The notes: generated from the letters alone by a model not told the origin. 64,000 bases of DNA from Bryum argenteum (GCA_037043015.1 CM073325.1:2501-66500); one strand, 5' to 3'; shown: positions 11,760 to 22,339, numbered from the stretch's first letter. Made by a program: numbers and translations.

Positions 11760-14217
11760 TCAAAACCTCACTTCACACACAAGACCAAGCAAATCTCTCA
11801 CACATACACAGCAAGGACGCAAGGTTTCAGATGCAGAGGGACCGGTTAATACTGGTTCATCCGAGGTATCAGCTCCCTGAGGGGGAGTCGCAGCTCGTTC
11901 TCCCTCCCTGTCCACCGGAACTCCACCATCAAGTGGAATCCCCTGCTCCTCCGAAACGGGCAGGGACACTTCCTCAACCTCCATGGGCACCGGTTCCTCC
12001 GTGGGCACCTCTGTGGGTGCGAGCACCTCCTCTTCCGGAAGAGCTTCCGTCGTCTCCACGTGGGGGAGGGCCCCCAACAACTTACCCGTAAGAGTCCGGA
12101 ACTCCTTGAGGCACTGATTGATCCCGGTTGTGTGCCTCCTGAGCAGCTCCAGGGATTGGGGTGATTCGCTGATCCCAATCTGGGCATCATAGAAGACCGC
12201 CTTCGTCTGAGCCTCAGCATCCGGTTGCAACACCTTCAGGATGGAGTGCAACACCGTCCTGTCGATGTTCTGCAGCTTCCGGAGTGCAGCCTCCTGCTCC
12301 TCCACAATCCTCCTGAGGGCTTCCACCTCCGGATGTGCCTCCGTGTCCGAGGGGTCCGGTCCACACTGGACTCCCACAGATGCCTTCTCCTTCGGCCGGG
12401 CCTTCAGCACCAGCTCCACCTTCTCTCTCCTTAGCCGGGCTGTTTCTCGCTGCATCTCCTCGGCTAACTCTGGATACCTCTCCACATTGGGGGTCTGGAA
12501 GACCCGCTCGAGTCGCGCCAGGGAGGTGAACAATTGTTCATTCTCCCGATCCACCTCCTCCATGGCTAGCCGGATGGGGTGGAGGATACCCTCGCTGGGT
12601 ATCCGGTAGTAGGGGCGGGGAAGCACCGGGGTGGTGTTTCCCGTTCCGGGGGTTACGAGTCCTCTATGGGACGACTCCGGGCCGCCATCGATCTTTGGAG
12701 TGGCCGGGCGGGGTCACTCCTGCTCCTCTCCGGTAACTCCGGTCGGGGAGGTGTGGCCCTCTCCAGTGCTCTCCTCCTCTCTCGAATGAGCGACCTTCTC
12801 TTCACCTTGGGCTGGCTCTCCGAGATTGGCTCTGCTATCGGGGCAGGAGCCGGATCCTGCATTGGTGCGGGGTCCGGGCTTGGGGCCCGCTCCTCCTCGA
12901 TGGCCCTCGGCTGTGCTACCGGACTCGCTGACCTCTTCCTCTTCTTGGCCTTGCGCTTCAGGTTGGGCACTCTCCCTCCTGGGGGTCTCTCTCCGGGTGG
13001 AGGCACCTCCGCAATGGCCCCTGCTGCAGCCACCTCCTCGTTCGGGACTTCCTGTTCTACCGGGGGAGGAAGTCGGACGGGAGAACGTCTCCTCCCAAAG
13101 CCCGTCGTGTCTTTCCACCTCACCCCTCGGGATGGTCTTGCCTGTCGAGGTGGGGCCTCCTCTTCTTCGTCGTTCTCGTCCCGGTCATCCTCCTCCGCTG
13201 ACTGGTCTCCACCCGCCTCGGCTATCTCCTCGGCCCTTCGCTGCTGGGCTCTTGTCCTCCGGATGAGGGGGACGATCTCTTCTTCATCCTCCTCTTCCTC
13301 CTCTGCATTTGGCATGAACAGGGAGGGCATTGGCTGAGGAGTCTGGGTAGAGTTCACCCGGCTACTCTCTCCTTCCTGAGTGGCCACCCGGGGTGCTGTG
13401 CTGGGTCCGGCTTGGCTGGGTCCCACTGCTCTGGCCGGCCGAGTGGCTGGTTCCGGTGACCCCTCCAGGTCAGTGGCCCGGACTTCCTCCATCTCGTCCC
13501 CGGACTCGGAAGAGGTCGGCCCCTGCGGATCTCCGGATGGGAGGTCGTGCTTCTCGTGCCAGTAGAAGATCTCCCGGTCGGTGAGGATGCCGTACCGTTG
13601 ATAGAGGTGGAAAATGTAGGGGGCCAGTGGACACCCCTTCTGGTTCCCGATCTTCATCAACTCCCGCTGCACCACCTCGCTGATGATGTGGTGCCACCCG
13701 ACCTGCATCCGTCCATCGTAGTTCGCCAGGATGGCCTTCATCAGCTTCACGGTGCAGGTGGTTGGCTTGTCCGGGCTGAGTATGGGGAGGAGAAACCGGA
13801 GGAGGCGCATCACCCGGGGGTCCTTGCAGTCCTCCGGTTTGAATCCGTCCTTCTTTGTCGGCCCCCTACGGAACCGGTTCCTCAACCCGTCGTCGCCCTT
13901 CTTCTTGATGTAGCCGATCGGGGAGTCCGGAAATTTGTAGGTCGCCCTCCAATGGCGAGGTCCCCAGTTGTCCGTCTTCCCCCTCAGGGGGTGCGTCACG
14001 TACATCTCGGGGAAGCGGTGGGTGGCGGTCTCCTCGATGATGGCCTGGTCCGCCAAATCCCACGGGGCATCGTACAGTCCGGCACACCCCATCCGGAGGA
14101 GGTCCTCCCTCAGCTCCGCTTGGTGCAGTGGCAGCTCGGGCACCTGCGGCTTCACCGACTTGAGGGGGATCGGCATCCCCGGTCGCCACGGGACCACCTC
14201 CCTCCTCTTCTTCGCAT
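11760..14217 (-). pseudogene. E1 LTR-encoded protein (family E accessory ORF), 3' part deleted
   Basis: The best-preserved N-terminal half of the family E LTR protein. One frame of ~514 codons runs 14197 to 12653, then a frame change near 12640 leads into 11760-12626. N-terminal ~250 residues: a compact domain with GCAGLYDAPWDL, HWRATYKFPDSPIGYI, EDCKDPRVMRLLRFLLPIL and VGWHHIISEVVQ. It loosely resembles the 'putative plant transposon protein' domain (Pfam Transposase_32), judged by pattern from memory. Then come acidic and basic low-complexity stretches, with a nuclear-localisation-like NLKRKAKKRKRS, and a coiled-coil segment (REKVELVL, LRRIVEEQEAALRKL). The family start MPKRREVV is disturbed here (ATG at 14217 is out of frame). 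The C-terminus is lost by a deletion, and the frame runs on to an unrelated stop at 11760. Function unknown. Confidence 0.75.
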
Positions 14218-14398
14218 CGCTCCGGTATCCTGTAGTCGCCGGAACTCTTCTCTCCCTCGCTTTCCCGGGACCGATTCCGTAGAAACCCTACTTCCCGAAA
14301 CCCTAACCTCTCCAAACTCGCTTTTCCAACTCTCTCGGATTCTTTGAGCTCTCAAAACTGCTCTATCTCTCAGAATGCGCGGATTGGAATGACTGAGA

Positions 14399-14665
14399 AT
14401 GGAGGCGGCGGCTCCTAATAACAACAAACCGGAGTTCTCCTTCCGAGACATCATCACCCAGCACTCGAGACGTACACCGGGAATTACCCCGGTCATCATT
14501 GAGCCGCCGGTGGTTATGTCGGGCGCCCGCGAGTTTTCCGGCCTTTTCTCCGGGTCGTCCGGCGGCCCCGGTCATCAACCCAGTAGGAGAACCGGTCCAT
14601 CCGGGCATCTCAGGGTATCAACCGGATATCAACAAGGGTATCCGGTAGGCTCTAAAATCCCCTAA
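14399..14665 (+). CDS. Short ORF opposite to the long ORF in the E1 LTR (88 aa)
   Basis: An 88-codon frame starting MEAAAPNNNKPEFSFRDIIT, divergent from the long LTR ORF and about 180 bp from its start. E3 has the same-length frame on its opposite strand (57505-57771), differing at about 12 residues with no indel. E2 and E4 carry frame-changing indels in it. The C-terminal half is rich in Gly, Pro and Arg (GHQPSRRTGPSGH, GYQQGY) and overlaps a CCGG-rich stretch. No family recognised. It may be a real small protein or merely an open frame in GC-rich DNA. Confidence 0.3.
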   Translation: MEAAAPNNNKPEFSFRDIITQHSRRTPGITPVIIEPPVVMSGAREFSGLFSGSSGGPGHQPSRRTGPSGHLRVSTGYQQGYPVGSKIP

Positions 14666-14807
14666 GGTTAGCCGGAAGGATCCTAACACAAAACTACTAT
14701 CTACGAACCGGTTTAAGCAGACCGATTTTTATTTCTACTTGCTAAAATTACCCTTTTACTCCTAATTAATTGCTGAAAACAAAAATATTGGAGAACAGGG
14801 TTCGACA

Positions 14808-16617
14808 TAAGAATTCCCAGGGGTGTAACAGGAGCGTCATTTGCCATGCGTAAGATAAAACGCGCGCTTCGGGGTTGTGGTAGCCCCAACGCTTGTCGGA
14901 CATGGTCACTTATTACGTTTACGCCCGATCCCCCATCGACGAGGACGTTGGTGAGTGTCTTCCCTCCCAATTGGACATGTATTACCGCGGCATCAGGGTC
15001 TAATGTGGCAGCGTTAACTTCCACAAATTCGGGGTCTGGTTTGGCCGTGGCTATCGCAGCTTGCTCTATGTACTGTTGTAACTCGGGGCTAATCTGTACT
15101 AGTTTAGCTAGGGTAATCGTCACGTTTGTAGTGTCGAGGATCTGCTGTAATGCATGGTCCGTGGCACGCCGTTGGTCCGTAGGCGTCGCTTCCAGATCCC
15201 TTTGCAGATCCGCTCGCAGATTATGTAATATTTCCCAGTGGTTTTCAGGAAATGGTTTCTTGTGTTCGACCACGTGAGTCGGAGAAACTGTTTTGGATCT
15301 TGTGGTTACCGCAGAAGCAGAGATTGTGGAAATGCTAGCTTCTAGCCCATGGACTTTGGTAAGGGTTACACCTCCTCGCCTATGGCCCGTGGCATTTGCG
15401 TTTGGAGGCCCCGTGGGTGTACTGGTCCGATTCTGCGCCCATTTCTGTTTTAGTACAGGGCATTGGCTTCGTCTATGGTCCAAGCCCCCGCATTCCCAGC
15501 AGGCATCGGTGCGCCCTGGTTGGAAGGCATCCACATTGACTTCCTCGGGATATACCGCGGCCATGGTGTTCCTGGGGCGTCTGGGATCCTGAGATGGGGG
15601 TGCATTTGCGGAGTACCAGCACCTCCCGTGGTGTGTTTTTCCACAGGTCTCGCACAACGGAGGTGCTAGCCTGGCATCCTGGCGTGCCGTGGGTAGTGGC
15701 AACAGGGGAGTTTGGGTTTGTTTCAAGGCCGTGAGTTCTCGACTGAGGTCGTTTGCCGCGGCGAGGATGTCTGGTAATGTCTTCACACCACGGATAACAA
15801 TGCCTTGCTGTATCCATGGAAGTAACCCCTTTTTAAACCATTTGCACATGTATTCTTCCTCGGGTCGTTGGCTAAGTTTATCTGCCAACTGCTTAAACCT
15901 GTCGTAAAATTTATCCACAGGCTCATTCGTGGACTGGGTAATCGAACCCAACGCTCGGAGGACGTCCGAGCTCGTCTTTAGTTTTCTAAACTTGTGTAGG
16001 AAACTACGCTCCATGTCCTCCCAACTGGCATTGCTGTTTTTGGATTCGAAGTCAATGTACCAATTAATGTGATTTCCTTAGAGCGTCGTGCCGAAGATGT
16101 TCTGCAGGTCCATGGCATTAAAGATGCCGTTCGTGCGTGCTATCACTTTGGACCTTCTGATATGCCAATCTGGATCCCCAGATTCGTCAAACACGGGGTA
16201 GGGTATCTTCGGTAACTTGGCATGGGCATCAAGGCTCCCCGGGGTGTGTGACACAGTGGGTTATCCCGTGGGTACCGCTACTGGTGCCTGTGATGGCATT
16301 CCCGAGGTGATTGAGCTGGCCGCGGCGTTGTTCCCCTGGGGTATGGTGGCCGACCGTACTGCTTCTGCTGGTTCTCCCACGCTCCTTGGCGTAGAAGCAA
16401 TAACCTCGGGGGCGACATTACTCTGGATGTCTTGATATTTCAGGCTGAGCAACTCCAACTTAGCATTCGTGGCCTCGTTCTGGGCCGCTAAATCCGTCAT
16501 TTGTTGCTTCATCCATTGTAGTATCTCTCTGGTCTCATCTTCGTGTTGCACTATTTCTTCCATATCTGCAACTATATTTTCCACAGCTTTTTCCGCGGCG
16601 TGTCTTTTCGGGGGCAT
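14808..16617 (-). pseudogene. gag: T1 gag-protease
   Basis: Minus strand, start at 16617 (MPPKRHAAEKAVEN), the same start as T2 at 26394. The N-terminal 118 codons include a coiled-coil stretch (ILQWMKQQMTDLAAQNEATN) and end at TAA 16261-16263, where T2 keeps an Ile codon. The frame then continues to the gag core (ERSFLHKFRKLKTSSDVLRALGSITQ, 15950-16014). It goes on through two zinc fingers (CETCGKTHHGRC; then CWECGGLDHRRSQC, a CX2CX4HX4C knuckle) and the aspartic protease (VLVDGGSGVNVIS, with DGG in place of the usual DTG/DSG). The coding frame stops at the E1 insertion (14807); its continuation is at 2858. A further disturbance lies near 16080. Confidence 0.85.
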
Positions 16618-16666
16618 TTTCCTTCCGTGCAGGCTCGTAGCCTAAAGATCTCTTTCTTTCTTTCTT

Positions 16667-16668
<2 letters not shown>

Positions 16669-16700
<32 letters not shown>
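16669..16700 (-). repeat. Homopolymer tract in the T1 leader
   Basis: Thirty-two T (A in element sense) between primer site and gag, flanked by TTTC repeats. T2 has 23 A at the same place (26330-26352). The length may be imprecise in the assembly. Confidence 0.8.
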
Positions 16701-16715
16701 CTACCTCAGCATTCT

Positions 16716-16734
16716 ATCCCCAGCATGGTCGCCA
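16716..16734 (-). promoter_or_regulatory. T1 primer-binding site
   Basis: The minus strand reads TGGCGACCATGCTGGGGAT three bases after the LTR end. It resembles the tRNA-Arg-type sites (TGGCGAC...GCTGGGGA) of Tat/Ogre-like elements; the tRNA assignment is from memory. T2 has the identical site at 26295-26313. Confidence 0.7.
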
Positions 16735-16737
16735 AAA

Positions 16738-17491
16738 TGTTAGCCTGGGTTGCGGGTATGGAGATGTCCGAGGCACAGGGAAGAGGTATAGACAGGGGTA
16801 AGGTGCCCGGGCTCGGAGCTTGTAGCCGAGAAGGCCCCTGGCGGGTCAGGGTATGTTCGGCGGGTCGTTGACTGGTCCCTGGGCTTGGGGAATGATTAGC
16901 CGAGGTGGTCAACCCCACAGGGGCGGGAGGTTAGTTCGAGCAGTCTGAAGTTTAGAGTGTCTTTCTGCGGCGCTGCCTCTCAACGAGGGTTCCACGGTTC
17001 CAGTGTTCTCTCCGCGGAGTTGCCCTAGGGTGTGGAGGAATTGATAACACAAGCTTGCCAATTACGGGCCGAACCTGAGACACGAGTACTTCGACCCACG
17101 GAGCCCGAGGAGCCACGGCTTTGCGCAAGAGGTAGGAGAGTGAGGAGAGGCAGAGGGTTTAGAAAGTAGACAGACAGATAGAGGAGAATTGGAGCGAGCC
17201 CTGTGATATTAGATAAGTGAATGCGGAATGGCTACAGCAGTGTGTCGCAAATGCTCATCGCTATCACTATTCGGGAAATTCAGGACTAGCAAATGTGTAA
17301 TCTCGTTCTCTACTTATAATAAAACCTAATTTCCTCGCGCTGGCTTTTGCCTTAATTGCTCTGCGCCCGTGGTCTCGATCCGTGGTTCTGTCACTGCCTC
17401 CTCGGCCTCGAGCCCCGTGGCTGCTGTTACTCCGTGGTCTTCCCTCGGCTTGGTCTTTGGTGATGATACCCGTGTGCCGTGGCGGGTAACA
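16738..17491 (-). repeat. T1 5' LTR
   Basis: 754 bp, TGTTAGCCTGGG to GGGTAACA on the + strand. It matches the T2 LTR (25523-26291) in inverse orientation, with many substitutions. The flanking ACACT (17492-17496) should be its target duplication, but the other end is outside the window. Confidence 0.8.
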
Positions 17492-17559
17492 ACACTCTCG
17501 TCAAGATGCCTCCTATTGTATTGCATGATATATGATTGATACAAAGTGTTGTTACTTTT

Positions 17560-17742
17560 TGTTCACGGCATGGGAGGACTCAGTATGGTAAGTTCTTTTG
17601 CAGGTATGGGCCATGGCCACTTGACTTGGATATCATCTTCTATGGTGACCAGACTGTGACTACGGAGACGCTGGACATTCCACATGCCAGATTTCTAGAA
17701 CGTCCCTTCGTTTTAGCACCAGGTGCACAGGGGATTGAATAG
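17560..17742 (+). pseudogene. HPPK fragment (folate biosynthesis)
   Basis: The frame includes HGRTQYG then CRYGPWPLDLDIIFYGDQ and IPHARFLERPFVLAPG. This matches the C-terminal half of 6-hydroxymethyl-7,8-dihydropterin pyrophosphokinase, the ATP-dependent step before dihydropteroate synthase; in plants it is usually part of a bifunctional mitochondrial HPPK-DHPS. In the signature the usual Arg of GPR-x2-DLD is Trp here. A good acceptor-like TTTTGCAG ends at 17603, so the conserved part may be one exon starting at 17604. The frame ends at TAG 17740-17742. No N-terminal half or DHPS follows, so it is an isolated exon or captured fragment. Confidence 0.7.
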
Positions 17743-17899
17743 GTTAGTGTCTGGCTATCTGTTCTCAGGCTTTCAGTTTCTGGTGCATCCCGAGTATATT
17801 TGTCTAGCTTCCAGATGAGAACATAATAATGACAGTAAAGGAAATCTCTGACGATGATATGAAACCATTATACGTTGAACTTTATGAAGTGGATGGTAA

Positions 17900-18229
<330 letters not shown>

Positions 18230-18644
18230 TTTTTTCGAAGAATTAAATGAACGTTTCTCTTTATTCTTGATGCTTTCTGTACGTAATTCCGATCGGTTCT
18301 TAGGTCGCGAATGTTGATGGATATGCTTTCGAGGCTTGTTCTCGGCTAAGAGGTTGTTTGATCTGTGTTTGTGTGGTTCAGCATCATTTGGGCTTTCCTT
18401 GTGGAGGAGCAAAAGATTGTGAAGAAATTGAAGATTCAGAAGTCAAAGAAGAAATTGGCTGCCAAGTCGGCCGTCCGTCTCCAGCACCGACAATTTGTTG
18501 CCGTAGTACGTGTGTGGGCTGTAGAAGAACTTCATTCCCGGGTACGAGCAGGTCAGCTTGCGGCCGCACGGGATCCATGAGTCCGCACCATTGACAATCC
18601 CAAACCCGAAAGCCACGAGCCTCCTGTAAACTCTAAACCCTAAG
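18230..18644. other. Possible further captured exons
   Basis: On the + strand a splice-acceptor-like GTGGTTCAG at 18373-18381 leads into an open frame with VEEQKIVKKLKIQKSKKK. On the minus strand 18433-18590 is open in a frame reading WIPCGRKLTCSYPG and FFYSPHTYYGNKL. I recognise neither. With the HPPK and GGPPS pieces they give the impression of several unrelated exon scraps, but ordinary noncoding sequence is not excluded. Confidence 0.25.
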
Positions 18645-18734
18645 AACTTTGAACCACTTCTTGAGTAAAACCATCTTTTATTTTATTTGGTGTGTTATTT
18701 TGAGTTTGTTCATGTTATTCTATTCAATAGAGTT
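18645..18734. repeat. 90-bp direct repeat, copy 1
   Basis: AACTTTGAACCACTTCTTGAG to TTCAATAGAGTT. It recurs 273 bp downstream at 18918-19007 with a few substitutions and no net length change. AT-rich. Confidence 0.8.
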
Positions 18735-18917
18735 GGAAAAATAAATCACTTAAGAAGGAATGGCGAAAACTATTGGGTTTTGAATGACAGGGTTTACCCT
18801 TGTTTAATTCTCTTCACAAAGTTTTGGTTCATTTAGATTTGAAGTCTTTGCATTGCATTGTTGTTGTGAATATCAATAGGTCATTGATCTATTGGTTATT
18901 TACCTACAATCATGTAC

Positions 18918-19007
18918 AACTTTGAACCACTTCTTGAGTAAAACCATTTATTATTTTATTTTGTATGTTATTTTGAGTTTTTTCATGTTATTCTATTCAA
19001 TGGAGTT
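18918..19007. repeat. 90-bp direct repeat, copy 2
   Basis: Second copy of the repeat at 18645-18734. It lies directly upstream of the zinc-finger/dioxygenase pseudogene. The ~180 bp between the copies is AT-rich and noncoding. Confidence 0.8.
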
Positions 19008-19075
19008 ATTATATTATTTCACCAAATTGTAATGAATTTTTTTTATTAATTTGTTAAAGTTGATTGTTTTATAAA

Positions 19076-20471
19076 ATGGAGAATACTGGAGGCATAAGTG
19101 CGAAAGGAAAAGAAATTGTTATATTTGAAAATGATGGTGATTAAGTTGGAAAAGTTATGGAAGAGGTGAAGAAGGTATTATTTTTATGTGGGTTTTTTTA
19201 TTTAGTTTTAATTTGATTTAAGTTGTAAGAATTTGAATTTATTTGTTGTTGAAATATTTGTTTGTATTTATTTTGATTGTAGGAAGATGTGAATTCAAAG
19301 CAAGGGTTTAAGTATGTTTGCATACTTTGCTCTACTTTTTTGAATTCATACAAACAGGGAGAGAACCACATTTCATCTAACCACACAAGCGGAAGCTTCA
19401 AACACGTGGTATTGTTGATGAAAACTCTATGTCTTATGTAGAGAAGTGTGATTTGAAAGTGGATTCTGATTCTGTTGAATTCATTTTTGGAAAGGAAGCA
19501 TCTATTTTATTAGATGTTCACCGTGGTAACGGAATAGATATTCCAGAGTCTGTGAAAATAGTTGTTAAGGTTTCTAAAATCCTTGACTATAAAACTATTG
19601 AGGCTCAGTTTGATTTTGAGAAGTGTTTAGTAAATGGTAAAGAATTAGTTGGATCTGTTGCCATAGTTGATGGGGATCAGGTTATTGGAGTTATAGTTCA
19701 TGATTGTGTTTCTTCTATGGAAGCATCTACTCTTGGAGCTAGAGCTATTAAACTTTGGAGTTTAGGCGGTTATGTTCAGAGGGCGTCTAACAAAGTTTCA
19801 GAACCAATGACAATGTTTGGATATAGATATGCTCAAACATTTGGAAGGTATTATTATATACACTCAGTTTATTTTATGCTCTCATATTTTTATATGTTTA
19901 CTATTTAGATATGTATTGAAGTTTCTAACTTATAAATTACATTTTTTATAGGTATGCTCATCCAGTTTCCAAAAGACAAAAGGGGAATAATATTTCATCA
20001 CCTGGAGGGGAGGAATTGGAACTTTATGGAGATATTTTTGCAGAAGACCTTTCAAAGTATCTTTCCAAGGATTTTCCCAATGCATACTTGGAATTAAATA
20101 ATTTATATGAATCTTCCAAAGGACTTGGAAAAATGCGAAATACACCATTTTCCAGTATGGGTATTACACATGATTATTCTAGCTTACCTCATATTGATGT
20201 CTAAGATTGTTGTCTTAGTTTTATTTCTTGGTTCCTTAGCCGTACGGAGTATAGGAAATTTGGATTATGTGCTGGTGGTGAGTTTATGCTACCTGAATAT
20301 GGGGTTTATTTTCAACCTCGACATGGTAGTGTTATGGCTCTTAAAGGTAATACGGTTTACCACGGAACTAGGAAAAACATTGGTTTTACTCAAGTTGCTG
20401 TAGTTTTGTTTACCAAAAAGAAATTGGTAAATGGTGGAGAAAAAAGAAAGAGCATTATAGGATTAGAGTAG
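19076..20471 (+). pseudogene. C2H2 zinc finger plus TET/JBP-like 2OG-Fe(II) dioxygenase, decayed
   Basis: Three exons can be joined: 19076-19174 (MENTGGIS..., donor GTATTA), 19283-19847 (acceptor GATTGTAG, donor GTATTA) and 19952-20471 (acceptor TTTTATAG). Exon 2 opens with a full C2H2 finger (CX2CX12HX4H: CILC at 19321-19332, then H and H). Exon 3 ends with a double-stranded beta-helix core: metal-ligand HID in SLPHIDV (about 20187-20201), a WF strand, GGEFMLPEYGVYF, and the distal His in VYHGTRKN (about 20353-20376). The spacing and the D-x6-WF pattern resemble TET/JBP-type DNA or RNA hydroxylases that oxidise methyl groups on bases; this is judged from motifs only. Lesions: TAA at 19142-19144, a frame change near 19400 just after the finger, and TAA at 20202-20204 between the iron ligands. 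All other codons are open, so decay looks recent. Confidence 0.62.
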
Positions 20472-20725
20472 ATTGGAATAGGGTTAGAAACAAAATTGGA
20501 TCCGAGATTTTATATTTATATAATATTACAGTTTTCTAATATTATATACTATTCATATGATATGCTAATGTTTTTTAGTATTATAGTATTCAATTAAAAC
20601 TTTGGAGGATTTGACTCTCAATTTTTTGATTATAACAAATTTTAGTGGTTGTAAATATAAATGTAAATTATTTGTATAGTTGTTTTTATTAGTTTATATT
20701 GTATTAAAACAAAGTAGATATCTAA

Positions 20726-20776
20726 GTACCACTAGTTAAGATGATGCGTTTTAGTTTAATAGGTACCACTAGTTAA
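20726..20776. repeat. 14-bp direct repeats
   Basis: GTACCACTAGTTAA occurs at 20726-20739 and 20763-20776, each followed by a similar ATG/AAAGCGTTTT stretch (period 37 bp). Confidence 0.7.
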
Positions 20777-20936
20777 AATAAAGCGTTTTTCAATTGTTTG
20801 TCTCTTCATGCAAGAGGAAAGAGTGAGCTTGAAGCCGATGAAATTGGGGACAAAACTTTATCTTATTATTGCCCCCTTTATCTATTTATTCAGTGTTGCT
20901 TTGTGGGCGTACTGATGAAAGATTCTTTTTGTAAAG

Positions 20937-21071
20937 GCTCTAGAACAAAGGCAACTACCCTCAGATATTGTGCTCCCTAGAGGCGATACTTCAAAAATAC
21001 CAACAACAGGCACCGACAAGAGCGTTCCGGCGAAGACTCAGCAACCAGAAGAGACAATTGTGATGGAAGAG
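20937..21071 (+). other. Exon-like open frame
   Basis: Forty-five codons without a stop (LEQRQLPSDIVLPRGDTSK ... PEETIVMEE) end at a strong donor-like GAG/GTATGT (21072). Codon composition looks coding-like and unlike the AT-rich surroundings. No family recognised. It could be another captured exon or the next exon of an unrelated broken gene. Confidence 0.25.
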
Positions 21072-22339
21072 GTATGTCCCAAAATATGACTATGGTCCAG
21101 GAAGTGTTTTTGTTCATGATGCCAATTCTTCTATGAAAAGTAAAGCTCAGATGTGCGGCGTTGCCTCTTTGAAGCAGGGTTGAATTCAACGGATATTCTG
21201 ATTTATATGAATTTCACAGTTGATATTCATGTGCACGGAATCTAGAGCATTTGCAATTTTTGTGATTGTCTTGTTCCATTTAAAGTAGAGTGCAGCATGA
21301 TCAAGTATTTTGAGTCTAGCTGATTAGAGGCAATCAGCAGTTGCCATGTAAATGCAGAATTCGTTTTCAAGGCTAGCCTCGTTGAAATTACAAAGAATGG
21401 GGAGATTTGAACAATCAATGACACTGGAGCAGTTTGAATGAGTTATTACGGCAGCGCTCATCTTCATTTTGCTTAATTCCACTGAGTACTAAACTCCACC
21501 CTTGCTTTTGGTAATCACACTAGATTCCAATCCAATCATGTTCGAGTATTCATTGAAAGCAACCTTCTTTATCAAAAGTAGCCTACCCTAAACCCCAATG
21601 TCAAAATCTTTGTTGTTTCTGTAATTGTCCTTATCTGAAGGAGTTTAAAGCGGCCATTCTCTACCTTTCTTAAGCTTCAGTACAAGAATGATAGTTTCAT
21701 GGTTACGTTGGATGGACCATACACATCTCCAGGAGAACATGCGGACAATATCACTAAGATGGAGAAAAAACATGGGATAGTTGTAAAGAGCTCAAAAAAA
21801 CTGCATGAAAACAGAAGTGGCACCCACATTCACCCTTAAGAATCGCGATGAATTAGAGAAGGAGCCAAACCCCCAAAACCTTCACGAATTGCACCCTAAA
21901 CACCCTGAAATTGGCAAATTGGACAAAACTAAAAGGTTCGCCCAAAAATCGAACATTTGATTTGGGATATAGCCATATACCAATGGAAAGAGCACAGAAA
22001 ACCACACGCAATGGAGCCAGGAAATTTGAGAATTGGGCAAGAATTGCATAAGATATGGGTCACAGAAGTTGGCCGCAGCGCTCGAAAACAGCGTCCAAAC
22101 AGTGGGCTGTAGAAAACAATTGGTGAGGAACTAGAGCACGGCGATTACATATTTGGAATCACCACGAAAAATCAGTCAAGATAGCCTCAAGAAAATTGGA
22201 AATCCGAAAAGATTTAAAAAATTAACGTCCATTTGCAAAGGCGGGTTACACCGGTGTAACACGCCTTGTAAAAGGTGTAACGGTGTAAGGGCGAATGCAC
22301 TGCATTCCGGTAGCTTCTACCTATAGATGCAATTTCCCT
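21072..22339. other. Noncoding, nothing recognised
   Basis: AT-rich sequence without a supported gene. The only structure seen is the perfect 16-bp palindrome GTTACACCGGTGTAAC at 22245-22260, followed by the related AAGGTGTAACGGTGTAAGG. Confidence 0.5.
22245..22260. repeat. 16-bp perfect palindrome
   Basis: GTTACACCGGTGTAAC is its own reverse complement. Half-site-like copies GTGTAAC and GGTGTAA follow within 30 bp. It could be a dimer-binding site or chance. Confidence 0.6.

Larger units (their letters stand above)
2859..14807 (-). mobile_element. E1: solo LTR of the giant-LTR family E, split by A1
   Basis: Starts TGTCGTGAGTTACC and ends GGTTCGACA, with the 5-bp duplication TAAGA at 2854-2858 and 14808-14812. 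After removal of A1 (3307-11266 plus one target copy) about 3.98 kb remains. There is no primer site, gag or pol inside, so it is a solo LTR in minus orientation, inserted between the protease halves of T1. It carries a long minus-strand ORF (11760-14217) and a short opposite-strand ORF (14399-14665). Compared with E4 it lacks roughly 600 bp covering the 3' part of the long ORF; the junction is near 11834. Confidence 0.88.
439..17491 (-). mobile_element. Element T1, Tat-like Ty3/gypsy retrotransposon, left part missing
   Basis: Minus-strand element whose 5' LTR is 16738-17491. It is followed (minus reading) by a primer-binding site, gag (16617 down to 14808) and pol (2858 down to 439). Gag-protease and the rest of pol were separated by the insertion of E1 (2859-14807, duplication TAAGA). 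The integrase core and 3' LTR are lost at the left edge behind a family A LTR. Domain order RT-RNase H-INT marks Ty3/gypsy. The primer site and lack of a visible chromodomain fit the Tat/Athila branch, though the region after the integrase is missing, so this is inference. Confidence 0.85.

Noticed and set aside
12579..13337. Long Ser/Gly-rich frames antisense to the E LTR ORF
   Set aside because: Mirror of the GC-rich Glu/Pro/Arg coding sequence on the other strand; frames break in other copies.
18627..18643. CTCTAAACCCTAAG as a telomere-like repeat
   Set aside because: Only one unit; a telo-box-like motif of this size occurs by chance and in promoters.
20202..20204. Genetic-code change or RNA editing to explain in-frame TAA codons
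   Set aside because: A frameshift and another stop occur in the same gene, and neighbouring elements use normal stops, so ordinary pseudogene decay is simpler.
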